Assembly: GCA_963669415.2 (NCBI GenBank)
Contig: CAXXPS010000002.1
Coordinates: 124,001 to 188,000 of the forward strand
Direction: 5' to 3'
Length of the DNA: 64,000 nt
Origin: JAWKWH01 sp963669415
GTDB lineage: Bacteria; Pseudomonadota; Alphaproteobacteria; Rhizobiales; Rhizobiaceae
The position numbers and the translations under genes are program-made. This document shows positions 52,885 through 62,147 of the stretch, piece by piece (positions within the stretch are counted from its first letter, which is position 1; every line of letters starts with the position of its first letter). The notes under the pieces were generated by a model that saw only the letters and a list, made by a program, of their open reading frames with translations, did no database searches and had not been told where the DNA came from.

Positions 52885-54198
52885 TCACATCTGGTTGGGC
52901 AGCACCAGCACCAGCCAGGGCACGAAGAGCAGCAGGGCGAGGCGCAGAATGTCGACGATCCAGAACGGGGTGACACCGCGGAAAATCGTCGCCGTCGAGA
53001 CGTCGCCGACGACGCCCTTGAGCACGAAGACATTCAGGCCGACGGGCGGCGTGATCAGGCTGATTTCGGTGACCACGACGACGATGACGCCGAACCAGAC
53101 CGGATCAAAACCAAGGCTGGTGACTAGCGGAAAGAAGATTGGCACGGTCAACAACAGCATCGACAGGCTCTCGAACACGCAGCCGAGCACGATGTAGACG
53201 GCGAGGATCATGAACATCACCGCCATCGGCCCGAGGCCGAGCGTGGTGATCGCCGCCAGCAATTGCTCCGGCAGGCCGGCAAGGTTGATGAAGTTGGAGA
53301 AGATCCAGGCGCCGATGAGCACGGTGAAGAGCGCAGCAGTGGTGTGCGCCGTCTCGACCAGCACTTCGCGCACGTCGCCGAATGAGAGATTGCCGCGTGA
53401 AAGCGCGATCAGGAACGCGCCGGCCGCGCCCATGCCCGCGGCTTCGGTCGGCGAAAACGTCAGATTGACCGGCCAGACGTCGAGGAAGCCATAGAGACCG
53501 CCGATGACGATGAAGAACAGCAGCAGCACCGCCCACACGCCGCGAAGTGCTGAGAAACGCTCGCGCCAGTCGGTGCGTTCGCCGGCCGGTCCGGCTTCGG
53601 GATCGCGGGCAACCGTGTAGCGCACGGCAAGCAGGTAGAACAGCACACCGATCAGGCCCGGAATGATGCCGGCGATGAACAGTTTGCCGATGCTGGTCTC
53701 GGTCAAAAGACCGTAGATCACCAGGATGACGCTTGGCGGAATGAGAATGCCGAGCGTTCCGCCGGCCGCGATCGATGCGGTCGACAGCCGGTCGGCGTAA
53801 CCGTATTTGCGCATTTGCGGCATCGCCACTTTCGACATGGTGGCTGCGGTGGCCAGCGACGAACCGCAAATGGCGGAAAACCCTGCACACGCCACGATCG
53901 TCGCCATGGCCAGCCCGCCGCGCAGATGGCCCAGAAATGCATAGGAGACCTGGTAGAGTTCGCGCGACAGCCCGCCCTTGTTGACGAACAGGCCCATGAG
54001 GATGAACAGCGGCACGACCGACAGGCCGTAGTCCTGCGCCGTATCGATGATCAGGCGCGCGGCCATGGAAAGCGCCGCCTTGAAGTTTGTCAGTTGCGAA
54101 TAGCCGATAATGCCGACCAGCCCCATGGCAATGGCGATCGGCATGCGCAGGAAGACAAGGGCCAGGACAGCGGCGAAGCCGATTACGGATTCGATCAT
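52885..54198 (-). CDS. TRAP transporter large permease (DctM type)
   Basis: 437 residues with about twelve hydrophobic segments. The LRMPIAIAMGLVG opening, GLSRELYQVSYAFLGHLRGG and the PPSVILVIYG loop are DctM signatures. It carries the substrate and sodium. It is the last gene of the DctP-DctQ-DctM transcript, starting 2 bp after the small permease, and its end lies 28 bp from repeat R1 copy C. Confidence 0.95.
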   Translation of the reverse strand: MIESVIGFAAVLALVFLRMPIAIAMGLVGIIGYSQLTNFKAALSMAARLIIDTAQDYGLSVVPLFILMGLFVNKGGLSRELYQVSYAFLGHLRGGLAMATIVACAGFSAICGSSLATAATMSKVAMPQMRKYGYADRLSTASIAAGGTLGILIPPSVILVIYGLLTETSIGKLFIAGIIPGLIGVLFYLLAVRYTVARDPEAGPAGERTDWRERFSALRGVWAVLLLFFIVIGGLYGFLDVWPVNLTFSPTEAAGMGAAGAFLIALSRGNLSFGDVREVLVETAHTTAALFTVLIGAWIFSNFINLAGLPEQLLAAITTLGLGPMAVMFMILAVYIVLGCVFESLSMLLLTVPIFFPLVTSLGFDPVWFGVIVVVVTEISLITPPVGLNVFVLKGVVGDVSTATIFRGVTPFWIVDILRLALLLFVPWLVLVLPNQM

Positions 54199-54200
54199 GA

Positions 54201-54731
54201 TCAGTTCCGCCGGGTAATGAGTTCAGGCCGGATGATGCCGACCACGCCGCGTAGCACAAGCACGATTGCGGTGATGAATGTGCTGAGCGTAATCATCGCG
54301 ACAACCGGCCAGAGCGGCCATTGCAGAAATTCGGTGGTGTCGCCATAGGCGCGCGTTCTCTCGACAAAATCCCAGAGCCGGAAGGCCGGCCAGAACAGCA
54401 GGATCCCGCTCGCCAGATCGATGACCACATCGCGAATGCGGGCCAGGGCCTTGCTGAACAGCGGATCGAGCAGATCGACGACGATGCCCTCACCGCGCCA
54501 GGTGACCAGCGGCAAGGCGGTAAACACGATGACCGCCATGAAGATTTTGGTCAGTTCGGTGCCGGCAGCCAGCGGCGCGTTGAAGGCGCTGCGCAAAATG
54601 ACATCGGCAAAGGTCATGACCATCAACGCGAACAGCGTCGCCGCCGCGATCCACGACGGTACATTTATGAGAATACGGCCAGCCCTTTGCAGGCCGGCCG
54701 TATCCTTGATGGTTTCGTTTTCTCCCGCCAC
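54201..54731 (-). CDS. TRAP transporter small permease (DctQ type)
   Basis: 176 residues with four membrane helices. Its GTELTKIFMAVIVFTALPLVTWRGEGIVVDLL core matches DctQ. The stop is 2 bp from the next gene and the start 10 bp from the binding-protein stop. Confidence 0.92.
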   Translation of the reverse strand: MAGENETIKDTAGLQRAGRILINVPSWIAAATLFALMVMTFADVILRSAFNAPLAAGTELTKIFMAVIVFTALPLVTWRGEGIVVDLLDPLFSKALARIRDVVIDLASGILLFWPAFRLWDFVERTRAYGDTTEFLQWPLWPVVAMITLSTFITAIVLVLRGVVGIIRPELITRRN

Positions 54732-54741
54732 GTCCGACAGG

Positions 54742-55761
54742 TTACATGTTTTTCATTTCGTTGGCGATGAAATCCATCGCCGCTTTCGCATCGATACCCT
54801 TGGCGGAAACTTCTTCCAGCACGCCACCGATGATCGGTCCGGACAGTTCCTGGTATTTTGCGACATCCGCGTCAGACGCAGTATTGATCGAATTATCGGC
54901 AGCGCCTTCCGACGCTTCTGTGCCGATCCTGTCGATTTCGTCCCAGGTTTCGCCGAATGCCTTTGACATGGCTTCACCGAAAATGGTTTCCAGCGCGGCC
55001 TTGTCGGCATCGGACAGGGAATCGAATTTTTCCTGGTTCATGAAAGATGCAAACGAGCCGCGATAGAAGCCGCCTGGAACCATGAAGGTGTTTTGCGCGA
55101 CCTCGGTCAGCTTGAAGCCCTTCTTGCCTTCCATCGGCATCATCACGCCGTCGGCAGCGTTGGATGCAAGGGTTTCATAGACCTTCGGCGCGGGAACGTT
55201 GATCGCGGTTGCGCCCAGTGCGGAGCCAACAGCGTTTGACACACCGCCGCCGAGGCGGAGTTTCATGCCGTTAATGCCGTCAAGCGACGTCACCTTCTTC
55301 GACGAATGCAGCACTCCCGGCCCGTGCGTATGCAAAGCGATCAGCTTGACACCCTTGTGCTCGTCGGCGCCTGCAAAAAACTTTTCATGGGCTCGCCAGT
55401 AGGCAACCGAAGCAGCCGCGGCATTGCCTTCATATCCGGGCAGCTCAATGATCTTTGTGGCGACAAATCTGCCCGGATTGTAGCCGTGGAACGTCCAGCC
55501 GATATCAGCCGCGCCGTCCTGGATCAGATCGAACTGTGCCGGCGGCGAACCGAGCTTGTATTTAACTTCGGCCGTCACACGGCCCTCGGTGGCTTCCTCG
55601 ATCATCTTGATCACACGCGGCCAGGCGATGGCGTTGATGCCGTGGGTGGGCGGCGCCCAGCTGGAGATAATGAGCGTGGTATCGGCCGCAAATGCCATGA
55701 CCGATGTCGACGCAGCAAGTGCGGCGCCGAGTGCCAAACGTTTAATTGCTTTCAGGATCAT
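54742..55761 (-). CDS. TRAP transporter substrate-binding protein (DctP type)
   Basis: 339 residues, signal peptide about 1-25 (MAFAA). The layout is DctP: SWAPPTHGINAIAWP at the N-terminus, KYKLGSPPAQFDLIQDGAADIGW, then LKLRLGGGVSNAVGSALGA with the conserved Arg that binds a substrate carboxylate, and NAADGVMMP. A carboxylate ligand, such as an aromatic acid used by the divergent operon, is inferred from context. Confidence 0.93.
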   Translation of the reverse strand: MILKAIKRLALGAALAASTSVMAFAADTTLIISSWAPPTHGINAIAWPRVIKMIEEATEGRVTAEVKYKLGSPPAQFDLIQDGAADIGWTFHGYNPGRFVATKIIELPGYEGNAAAASVAYWRAHEKFFAGADEHKGVKLIALHTHGPGVLHSSKKVTSLDGINGMKLRLGGGVSNAVGSALGATAINVPAPKVYETLASNAADGVMMPMEGKKGFKLTEVAQNTFMVPGGFYRGSFASFMNQEKFDSLSDADKAALETIFGEAMSKAFGETWDEIDRIGTEASEGAADNSINTASDADVAKYQELSGPIIGGVLEEVSAKGIDAKAAMDFIANEMKNM

Positions 55762-55858
55762 AGATATTCCTCCACTTGATGTTATCGCGCTTTTGGCGCG
55801 GGATTGGCTCTATTCCGGCCTCCATTGCCGGCGTTTTACCGGCAACATTTTGTAACTA

Positions 55859-56329
55859 TCAACCGTTTGACCGGATCAGCTTTTTCAACGCACTCTTCAG
55901 CGCGTCAATTTCCGAACGATCCAGGCATTGCGCCGAATCGGTTTCATGCCGACGCGCTGCCTCAATCAATGGTTCAACAATTTTCCTTCCCTTCGGCGTA
56001 ATCTGTATCAAGACCTTGCGGCGATCATCGGCGGTTTTCGTACGCGCTACAAGGCCTTGAAGTTCCATCCGGTCGACGATTTTCGACAGGCGGGACTGTT
56101 CGTAGAGCACAAATCCCGCCAATTCGGTCAGCATCAGTCCTGGACGATCAACAAGACAAGCCAGCACCCGCCATTCGTTGACATTGGCATTTTGCTGTTT
56201 GACGTGCTGGTGAAACTTTCCTGACAGGGAACTACTGGCGGCGGCAAGCAGATAGAGCAGGTAATCATCAACGAATGGCGCTGTATCGCCCTCCAGTTTC
56301 AACACCTGCCTCAACGAATTCTTCCCCAA
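55859..56329 (-). CDS. MarR-family regulator
   Basis: 156 residues with a winged HTH (NVNEWRVLACLVDRPGLMLTEL, LYEQSRLSKIVDRMELQGLVAR, then the wing TKTADDRRKVLIQIT). Aromatic-degradation MarR proteins are repressors released by the aromatic acid or its CoA thioester. It is divergent from the oxygenase operon, whose promoter and palindrome lie between. Confidence 0.92.
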   Translation of the reverse strand: MGKNSLRQVLKLEGDTAPFVDDYLLYLLAAASSSLSGKFHQHVKQQNANVNEWRVLACLVDRPGLMLTELAGFVLYEQSRLSKIVDRMELQGLVARTKTADDRRKVLIQITPKGRKIVEPLIEAARRHETDSAQCLDRSEIDALKSALKKLIRSNG

Positions 56330-56354
56330 TTGCAGGGCAACAAACTGCGGCGAA

Positions 56355-56367
56355 AATGACTGTCATT
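56355..56367. promoter_or_regulatory. Candidate MarR operator
   Basis: AATGAC-T-GTCATT is a perfect inverted repeat 25 bp from the marR start and 28 bp before the -35 of the oxygenase promoter, suited to control both. Confidence 0.4.
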
Positions 56368-56394
56368 CAATCTTTTTCGTAACACAGTTGCACC

Positions 56395-56423
56395 TTGACA
56401 TCGTTCACTTTAAGCATGAATAT
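56395..56423 (+). promoter_or_regulatory. Sigma-70-like promoter of the oxygenase operon
   Basis: TTGACA (56395-56400), a 17-bp spacer and GAATAT (56418-56423). The TTG start of the reductase lies 126 bp downstream. Confidence 0.5.
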
Positions 56424-56548
56424 ATGAAATGGAATATAAAATCAACCGGTGCTCACACGGCCGATTGTTTTAAAACCTGAGCGCCGGACCGTAGCGATTA
56501 TCGGCCTTCTTTTCACAGGAGACCGATCGCACACACGGGGGAGGATCG

Positions 56549-57520
56549 TTGGATACAATTGAAGTGATAGTAAAGGACGTGGTGCAGGAGACGCCCCTGA
56601 TCCGGTCGTTCCTGCTGCAGGCGACTGACGAAAGTCCGCTCAATGGCTTCGATCCAGGCGCCCATGTCCGGATATCCCTCCCGGATGGTGGAGACCGTGC
56701 CTATTCCCTGATCAATCTGGATCCGAGCTCCGACGCCAGCAACCGGAACGACCCCGGTGAATACAGGATAGCGGTCAGGCTCGAAGAGGAAAGCACCGGC
56801 GGTTCGCAATTCATGCATGGTCTGCAGGCGGGTGCGACGCTGAAGATAGCGCCGCCAAAAAATGACTTCGAACTGACAGGCGAAGACGGACCGGTCATTC
56901 TCCTGGCGGGCGGCATCGGCATTACGCCGCTCACTGGCATGGCTGCACGGCTCACAGGCGCCGGCCGCGAATTCGAGCTCCATTACTGTGGCCGCAGCCG
57001 CGGAGCGCTCGCTTTCGTGGAGCCGCTTAAAGCACTGGTGGGCGACAAGCTTACCGAGCATTACGATGATGAACCGGATACGGCACTCAATCTACAATCG
57101 CTCATCGGAGGGATATCACCAGCCGGCCATCTCTACATTTGCGGCCCAAAGGGAATGATCGAGGCTGCCTCTTCTGCCGCCCGTGCGCGCGGTTTTGCCG
57201 AGGATCACATCCACTTTGAACTGTTCACCAATCAGGCAGCGGCGACGGCCGGTGATGCTTTCGAGATCGAACTGGCGTCAACCGGGGAAGTGTTGCCAGT
57301 TCCGGAAGGTAAAAGCATTATCGAGGTTTTGGAGGATGCAGGCCACGATGTGCTCTATGATTGCCAGCGTGGCGACTGCGGCATCTGTCAGACGGAAGTG
57401 GTCTCCGGCACGCCGGATCACCGTGACGTCGTTCTGTCGGATGATGAAAAGGCATCGGGCAAAGTGATGCAGATTTGCGTTTCGAGAGCGAAAACACCGC
57501 GCCTGGTGCTGGACTTGTAG
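56549..57520 (+). CDS. PDR/VanB-type oxygenase reductase
   Basis: 323 residues. The TTG start is chosen for the GGGGGAGG site 5 bp upstream. FMN-binding N-terminal domain with RAYSLIN (about 48-54), NAD domain with LLAGGIGITPLTGMAARL (about 112-130), and a C-terminal 2Fe-2S domain with DCQRGDCGICQ and a later CVSRAK. It passes electrons from NADH to the Rieske oxygenase encoded next. It is the first gene of the operon. Confidence 0.92.
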   Translation: MDTIEVIVKDVVQETPLIRSFLLQATDESPLNGFDPGAHVRISLPDGGDRAYSLINLDPSSDASNRNDPGEYRIAVRLEEESTGGSQFMHGLQAGATLKIAPPKNDFELTGEDGPVILLAGGIGITPLTGMAARLTGAGREFELHYCGRSRGALAFVEPLKALVGDKLTEHYDDEPDTALNLQSLIGGISPAGHLYICGPKGMIEAASSAARARGFAEDHIHFELFTNQAAATAGDAFEIELASTGEVLPVPEGKSIIEVLEDAGHDVLYDCQRGDCGICQTEVVSGTPDHRDVVLSDDEKASGKVMQICVSRAKTPRLVLDL

Positions 57521-57537
57521 ATCGGGAGGAAATTGCG

Positions 57538-58848
57538 ATGAACAAATCGGAAATCCATGCCTTGCTTCGGCCCGCCGAAGTGCATCGCGACGTCTATACC
57601 AGCCAGGCGGTATTTCGTCAGGAAATGAAGCATTTGTTCCGCAATGCCTGGATCTATGTCGGCCATGACAGCCAGGTGCCGAACAAGGGCGATTACTATT
57701 CCACCATGGTTGGCGATCAGCCGGTTCTGATGGCACGGCACACTGATATGTCGGTTCGCCTGATGTACAATCGCTGCCCCCACAAGGGCACACAGGTTGT
57801 TATCGACACCAAGGGCAACACGGGAAAATTCTTCCGCTGCCCGTATCATGCCTGGTCGTTCAAGACCGACGGTTCGCTGCTCGCGATCCCGCTGAAAAAG
57901 GGCTACGAGGACACCGGCTTTGAGAAATCGTGCTCGTCGAAGGGCATGACAACGGTCGAAAACGTCAAAAACTATCGTGGTTTCATCTTCGCGCGATTGA
58001 ACGACAGCGGCCCGGATTTTGAAGAATTTTTCGGCGACTCGCTGTCCTCGCTCGACAACATGATCGACCGCTCGCCGGAAGGACGGCTTGAAGTAGTCGG
58101 CTCACCGTTGCGGTACATGCATCACTGTAACTGGAAAATGCTGGTCGAAAACCAGACAGATACCTGCCATCCGATGGTGGCACATGAGTCTTCTGCCGGA
58201 ACTGTCAAGGATATCTGGGACAAGGAAGGCGGCGACGGTCCGAAGCCGATGGCCGTCGAGGTGATCCTGCCATTCATGAGTCCCTATGAGTTCTTCGAAG
58301 GCATGGGAATTCGTACCTGGGACAACGGCCACGGCCATACCGGCGTGCACCATTCCATTCACTCCGATTATTCAATGGCGCCGGGCTATTTCGAGCAGAT
58401 GGTGGAGGCCTATGGCGAGGATCGAGCCAAGGAAATCCTCGGCGAAAACCGGCATAACACAGTGTATTTCCCCAACATGATGATCAAGGGACCGATCCAG
58501 TCGCTGCGCCTGTTCAAACCGATCGCCGCCGACAAGACTCTGGTTGAATCCTGGATTTTCCGGCTGGTCGGCGCTCCTGATATGCTGCTGGAACGCACCG
58601 CCATGTACAACCGGCTGATCAACGCGCCGACATCGATTGTCGGTCACGACGATCTCGAAATGTATGAGCGGGCACAATCCGGCCTGATGAGCGACGGTAT
58701 GGAATGGGTCAATGTACAACGGCTGTACGACGAGAACGAGGCCGACAACCCCGTCGCGGTTTATAACGGCACGACGGAAGCACAAATGCGAAACCAGTTT
58801 CGTGCCTGGGAGAAATTCATGACCATGTCCATGGGTGAGGCCGCGTGA
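57538..58848 (+). CDS. Rieske aromatic-ring hydroxylating dioxygenase, alpha subunit
   Basis: 436 residues from the ATG at 57538 behind GGGAGGAA. Rieske ligands Cys80/His82 (CPH) and Cys101/His104 (CPYH). Mononuclear iron ligands His211 and His216 in DTCHPMVAH, with the bridging Asp208, and a later Asp. It is of the benzoate/anthranilate/salicylate-hydroxylase-like group of two-component systems. The substrate is not resolved; a ring acid or its CoA precursor is likely. Confidence 0.93.
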   Translation: MNKSEIHALLRPAEVHRDVYTSQAVFRQEMKHLFRNAWIYVGHDSQVPNKGDYYSTMVGDQPVLMARHTDMSVRLMYNRCPHKGTQVVIDTKGNTGKFFRCPYHAWSFKTDGSLLAIPLKKGYEDTGFEKSCSSKGMTTVENVKNYRGFIFARLNDSGPDFEEFFGDSLSSLDNMIDRSPEGRLEVVGSPLRYMHHCNWKMLVENQTDTCHPMVAHESSAGTVKDIWDKEGGDGPKPMAVEVILPFMSPYEFFEGMGIRTWDNGHGHTGVHHSIHSDYSMAPGYFEQMVEAYGEDRAKEILGENRHNTVYFPNMMIKGPIQSLRLFKPIAADKTLVESWIFRLVGAPDMLLERTAMYNRLINAPTSIVGHDDLEMYERAQSGLMSDGMEWVNVQRLYDENEADNPVAVYNGTTEAQMRNQFRAWEKFMTMSMGEAA

Positions 58849-59327
58849 TGAAACCGACTGAAAAGGACCTCACTGATTTTGTTGTGCGCGAAGCGCGTCT
58901 GATTGATGAGCGGAAATTTCTCGACTGGTTGGCGCTGTTTGCCGAAGACGGTATCTATTGGATGCCCCTTGAGTGGGACCAGGAAGAAGAGCATTTGACC
59001 ACATCCCTGCTCTATGAGGACATGCTGTTGCTGCGCACGCGGGTTCAACGGCTGGAGGGTGAGCGGACTTTCTCCCAAAAACCGAAAAGCCGCTGTCAGC
59101 ACCTGCTACAGGCTCCGCAGATCGATTCAATCGACCATGACGCCAATGTGTATCAAACCTTCACGCCGTTTCATTACGCAGAGACACGGTTTGACGAGCA
59201 GGTGATTTTAGCCGGATGGGCACGACATAGTCTTTCTGTCATCGATGGCGAATTGAAAATTCGCAAGAAAAGGGTCGATATCGTCAATTGTGATGCACCC
59301 CACCGCAACATCCAGCTGTTCATCTGA
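58848..59327 (+). CDS. Ring-hydroxylating dioxygenase, beta subunit
   Basis: 159 residues. The ATG overlaps the alpha stop (TGATG); a GTG 3 bp before is an alternative. The cystatin-like fold of small subunits is seen in FVVREARLIDERKFLDWLALF and EDGIYWMP. It stabilises the alpha3beta3 oxygenase and has no cofactor. Confidence 0.92.
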   Translation: MKPTEKDLTDFVVREARLIDERKFLDWLALFAEDGIYWMPLEWDQEEEHLTTSLLYEDMLLLRTRVQRLEGERTFSQKPKSRCQHLLQAPQIDSIDHDANVYQTFTPFHYAETRFDEQVILAGWARHSLSVIDGELKIRKKRVDIVNCDAPHRNIQLFI

Positions 59328-59334
59328 CCAACCA

Positions 59335-60966
59335 ATGAGCGATTTTCCAGACCCGCTTTCGTTCGACTGTGTGCATGATTTTTTTGCGCACACAGCGGAT
59401 GTGTACCCTGAACGGGCCTTCGTCGAGGTGTTGGCCGAAACTTCCGGAATTTATGGGATCACCGCGGGTGAGATTTCCTATCGCGGCATGAGTGAGCGCG
59501 TATCGGATCTTCGAGAACGGTATCGTTCGGCTGGTTACGGCGTCGGCCATCGTGTCGGCATGTTGCTGGAAAACCGGCCATCGTTTTTTGAGCATTGGTT
59601 TGCACTCAACGGCCTTGGTGTATCGATCGTTCCGGTCAATCCCGATCTGCGATCTGCCGAACTCGAATATCTGATCAATCATTCGGAAATGTCGCTCGCC
59701 ATTGCGATAAGCGACCGGCAAGCCGACATGCGTGCTGCCGGCGCTGGATTGGCGGTGATTGGCCCCGACGATGAAATTCCCGAGGCTTCAACCCGCGCCA
59801 CGATTCAATCCGGCACGCGCGAGAGTGAAGCCGCCCTTCTCTACACGTCGGGCACCACCGGCCTGCCGAAAGGTTGTGTGCTTTCAAACACCTATTTTCT
59901 CAATTGCGGCAGCTGGTATCGAAACGTCGGCGGACATTGCGCGATCGGCTTTGACGAGGAACGCATGCTGACACCTCTGCCGCTGTTCCACATGAATGCC
60001 CTTGCCTGTTCGTCGATGGCGATGGTTGCAGTCGGTGGTTGCCTGATCGTGCTTGATCGCTTTCATCCCGGTACATGGTGGCAGTCGGTAAAAGATTCCA
60101 AGGCCACCGTTGTGCATTATCTTGGCGTAATGCCGGCGCTGCTGATGAATGCACCGGTGACGGAACTGGAGACCGACAACTCTGTCCGTTTCGGTTTCGG
60201 CGCCGGTGTTGACAAGAAACTGCATGGTCCGTCTGAGGAACGCTTCGGCTTTCCTCTGATCGAGGGCTGGGCGATGACAGAAACCGGCAATGGGGGAATA
60301 ACGGTCTGCTCGAAAGGCGACCGTCACGTCGGCACCAGCAATATCGGCGCACCTGAGCCCGAAGTTGCAGTCCGGATAGAAAATGATGCCGGTGGCGAAT
60401 GTGGCATTGGCGAGCCCGGTGAACTCTTGGTTCGGCGCAATGGTCCCGACCCAAAGTTTGGTTTCTTTGACCGCTATTTGAAAGACGAAGAGGCGACCAG
60501 CGAAGCCTGGCGAGATGGCTGGTTCCATACCGGTGATATCGTCGCCAAGTGCGATGACGGAACAATGGTCTTTGTTGACCGCAAGAAAAACGTAATTCGA
60601 CGTTCCGGCGAAAATATCGCCGCCGTTGAGGTGGAGAGCATTCTCAATCGCCATCCCGGCATCGAGGTGTGCGCTGTTGCAGCCACACCCGATCCGATCC
60701 GCGGCGACGAGGTCTTCGCCTGCATAATTCGCGCTGATGCTTCAGCTGGAACGGATTCAAGCGCTTTTGCCGATGCATTGATGCAGTGGTGTCAGGGGCA
60801 GATGGCTTACTACAAAGCGCCGGGCTACATCGCGCTTGTCGACAAAATCCCCCTCACTTCGACCAACAAGATCCAAAGGGGCGAATTGCGGAAACTGGTT
60901 GAGAATTTGCGCAACGACCCCGGCACGATCGATGCCCGGCGCTTCAAGAAACGGACCGCTGCCTGA
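59335..60966 (+). CDS. Acyl/aryl-CoA synthetase (AMP-binding family)
   Basis: 543 residues from the ATG at 59335. P-loop ALLYTSGTTGLPKGC (about 180), the GWAMTETGNGG adenine motif, and the TGD(I) and late ...TSTNKIQRGELRKL with the catalytic Lys in the A10 motif. It makes an acyl-CoA from a carboxylic acid with ATP. Placed after the oxygenase, it probably activates the hydroxylated product or a side-chain acid. It is separated by 7 bp from the beta subunit. Confidence 0.93.
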   Translation: MSDFPDPLSFDCVHDFFAHTADVYPERAFVEVLAETSGIYGITAGEISYRGMSERVSDLRERYRSAGYGVGHRVGMLLENRPSFFEHWFALNGLGVSIVPVNPDLRSAELEYLINHSEMSLAIAISDRQADMRAAGAGLAVIGPDDEIPEASTRATIQSGTRESEAALLYTSGTTGLPKGCVLSNTYFLNCGSWYRNVGGHCAIGFDEERMLTPLPLFHMNALACSSMAMVAVGGCLIVLDRFHPGTWWQSVKDSKATVVHYLGVMPALLMNAPVTELETDNSVRFGFGAGVDKKLHGPSEERFGFPLIEGWAMTETGNGGITVCSKGDRHVGTSNIGAPEPEVAVRIENDAGGECGIGEPGELLVRRNGPDPKFGFFDRYLKDEEATSEAWRDGWFHTGDIVAKCDDGTMVFVDRKKNVIRRSGENIAAVEVESILNRHPGIEVCAVAATPDPIRGDEVFACIIRADASAGTDSSAFADALMQWCQGQMAYYKAPGYIALVDKIPLTSTNKIQRGELRKLVENLRNDPGTIDARRFKKRTAA

Positions 60967-62147
60967 TGGCCGGTTCCGGCAACCGCGCCAATTATGACAG
61001 TGTCGCGGCCGCTGTGCCGGTGTCCATTGCATATGAACGCTACTCCCACGAAACGGCGCATTGGTGGATTGCACGAGCGCTGGGTGAATTGGTGCGCAAG
61101 GCCGGCATCAAACCCACTGATGTTGACGGGATGACCGTTTCCTCATTCACGCTACATCCGGACACCGCGGTCGGACTGACCCAGCACCTCGGCCTCACCC
61201 TGCGTTGGCTCGATCACATTCCCATGGGTGGTGCGTCGGGTATCGTTGCGCTTCGCCGAGCGGCACGGGCGGTACAGTCCGGTGATGCGTCGATCGTCGC
61301 CTGCCTAGCCGGCGACACGAACCATGTCGACTCGTTTAGAAGGATGCTGAGCAGCTTTTCGCGTTTTGCGCAGGATGGGTCGTATCCTTATGGTTCCGGG
61401 GGCCCCAACGCGACTTTTGCCCTGCTGACCGACCGCTATATGCGCGACTACGGCGTGAAACGGGAGGATTTCGGCAAGATCTGTGTGGCCCAGCGTGAGA
61501 ATGCGCTTGCCGTGCCGCACGCGCTGATGAAAAAGCCGCTCACCCTTGATGACTACATGAATGCGCGTGCCGTTTCCGACCCGATCCACCTGTTCGACTG
61601 TGTCATGCCATGTGCCGGAGCCGACGCATTTCTGGTGACGACGGACGATATCGCCAGAGATCTGGGCCTCAAGCAGGTGCGAGTTCTTTCAACAATCGAG
61701 CGTCACAATGCCTATCCTGATGACCCGATACAGCTACGCGGCGGCTGGGCGCTCGACAACGAAGAATTCTGGTCGATGGCGGACGTATCGCCGGATCGTG
61801 TAGACTTCCTGCAGACCTATGATGATTACCCGGTGATCTGCATGATGCAGATGGAAGATCTCGGTTTCTGCGAAAAGGGAGAAGGCGCGGAGTTCGTGCG
61901 CGCCAACAGTTTGACGGCCGATGGTTCTTTTCCGCACAACACATCCGGCGGGCAGCTCTCTGTTGGCCAGGCGGGAGCTGCAGGTGGTTTCCTTGGCATG
62001 GTCGAGGCGCTCGGCCAACTGACCGGAAACGCAGCGGGGCACCAGGTCGAAGGCGCGGGTATCGGGGTCGTTTCAGGTTTTGGCATGGTCAACTACGATC
62101 GTGGCATCTGCTCAGGCGCGGCCATACTGGCGGGAGAGGAGGCATGA
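60966..62147 (+). CDS. Thiolase-superfamily protein lacking the catalytic Cys
   Basis: 393 residues; its start shares one base with the previous stop. The thiolase fold is complete, but the Cys-x-S-G nucleophile site reads GGASG (Gly89 replaces Cys), and the His-containing loop GGQLSVGQAGAAG has no His. So a Claisen thiolase reaction is unlikely. Thiolase-fold proteins like this pair with a DUF35 protein as retro-aldolases (Ltp2/ChsH2 in steroid degradation). The next gene supplies a DUF35 domain, which supports such a complex. Confidence 0.88.
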   Translation: MAGSGNRANYDSVAAAVPVSIAYERYSHETAHWWIARALGELVRKAGIKPTDVDGMTVSSFTLHPDTAVGLTQHLGLTLRWLDHIPMGGASGIVALRRAARAVQSGDASIVACLAGDTNHVDSFRRMLSSFSRFAQDGSYPYGSGGPNATFALLTDRYMRDYGVKREDFGKICVAQRENALAVPHALMKKPLTLDDYMNARAVSDPIHLFDCVMPCAGADAFLVTTDDIARDLGLKQVRVLSTIERHNAYPDDPIQLRGGWALDNEEFWSMADVSPDRVDFLQTYDDYPVICMMQMEDLGFCEKGEGAEFVRANSLTADGSFPHNTSGGQLSVGQAGAAGGFLGMVEALGQLTGNAAGHQVEGAGIGVVSGFGMVNYDRGICSGAAILAGEEA

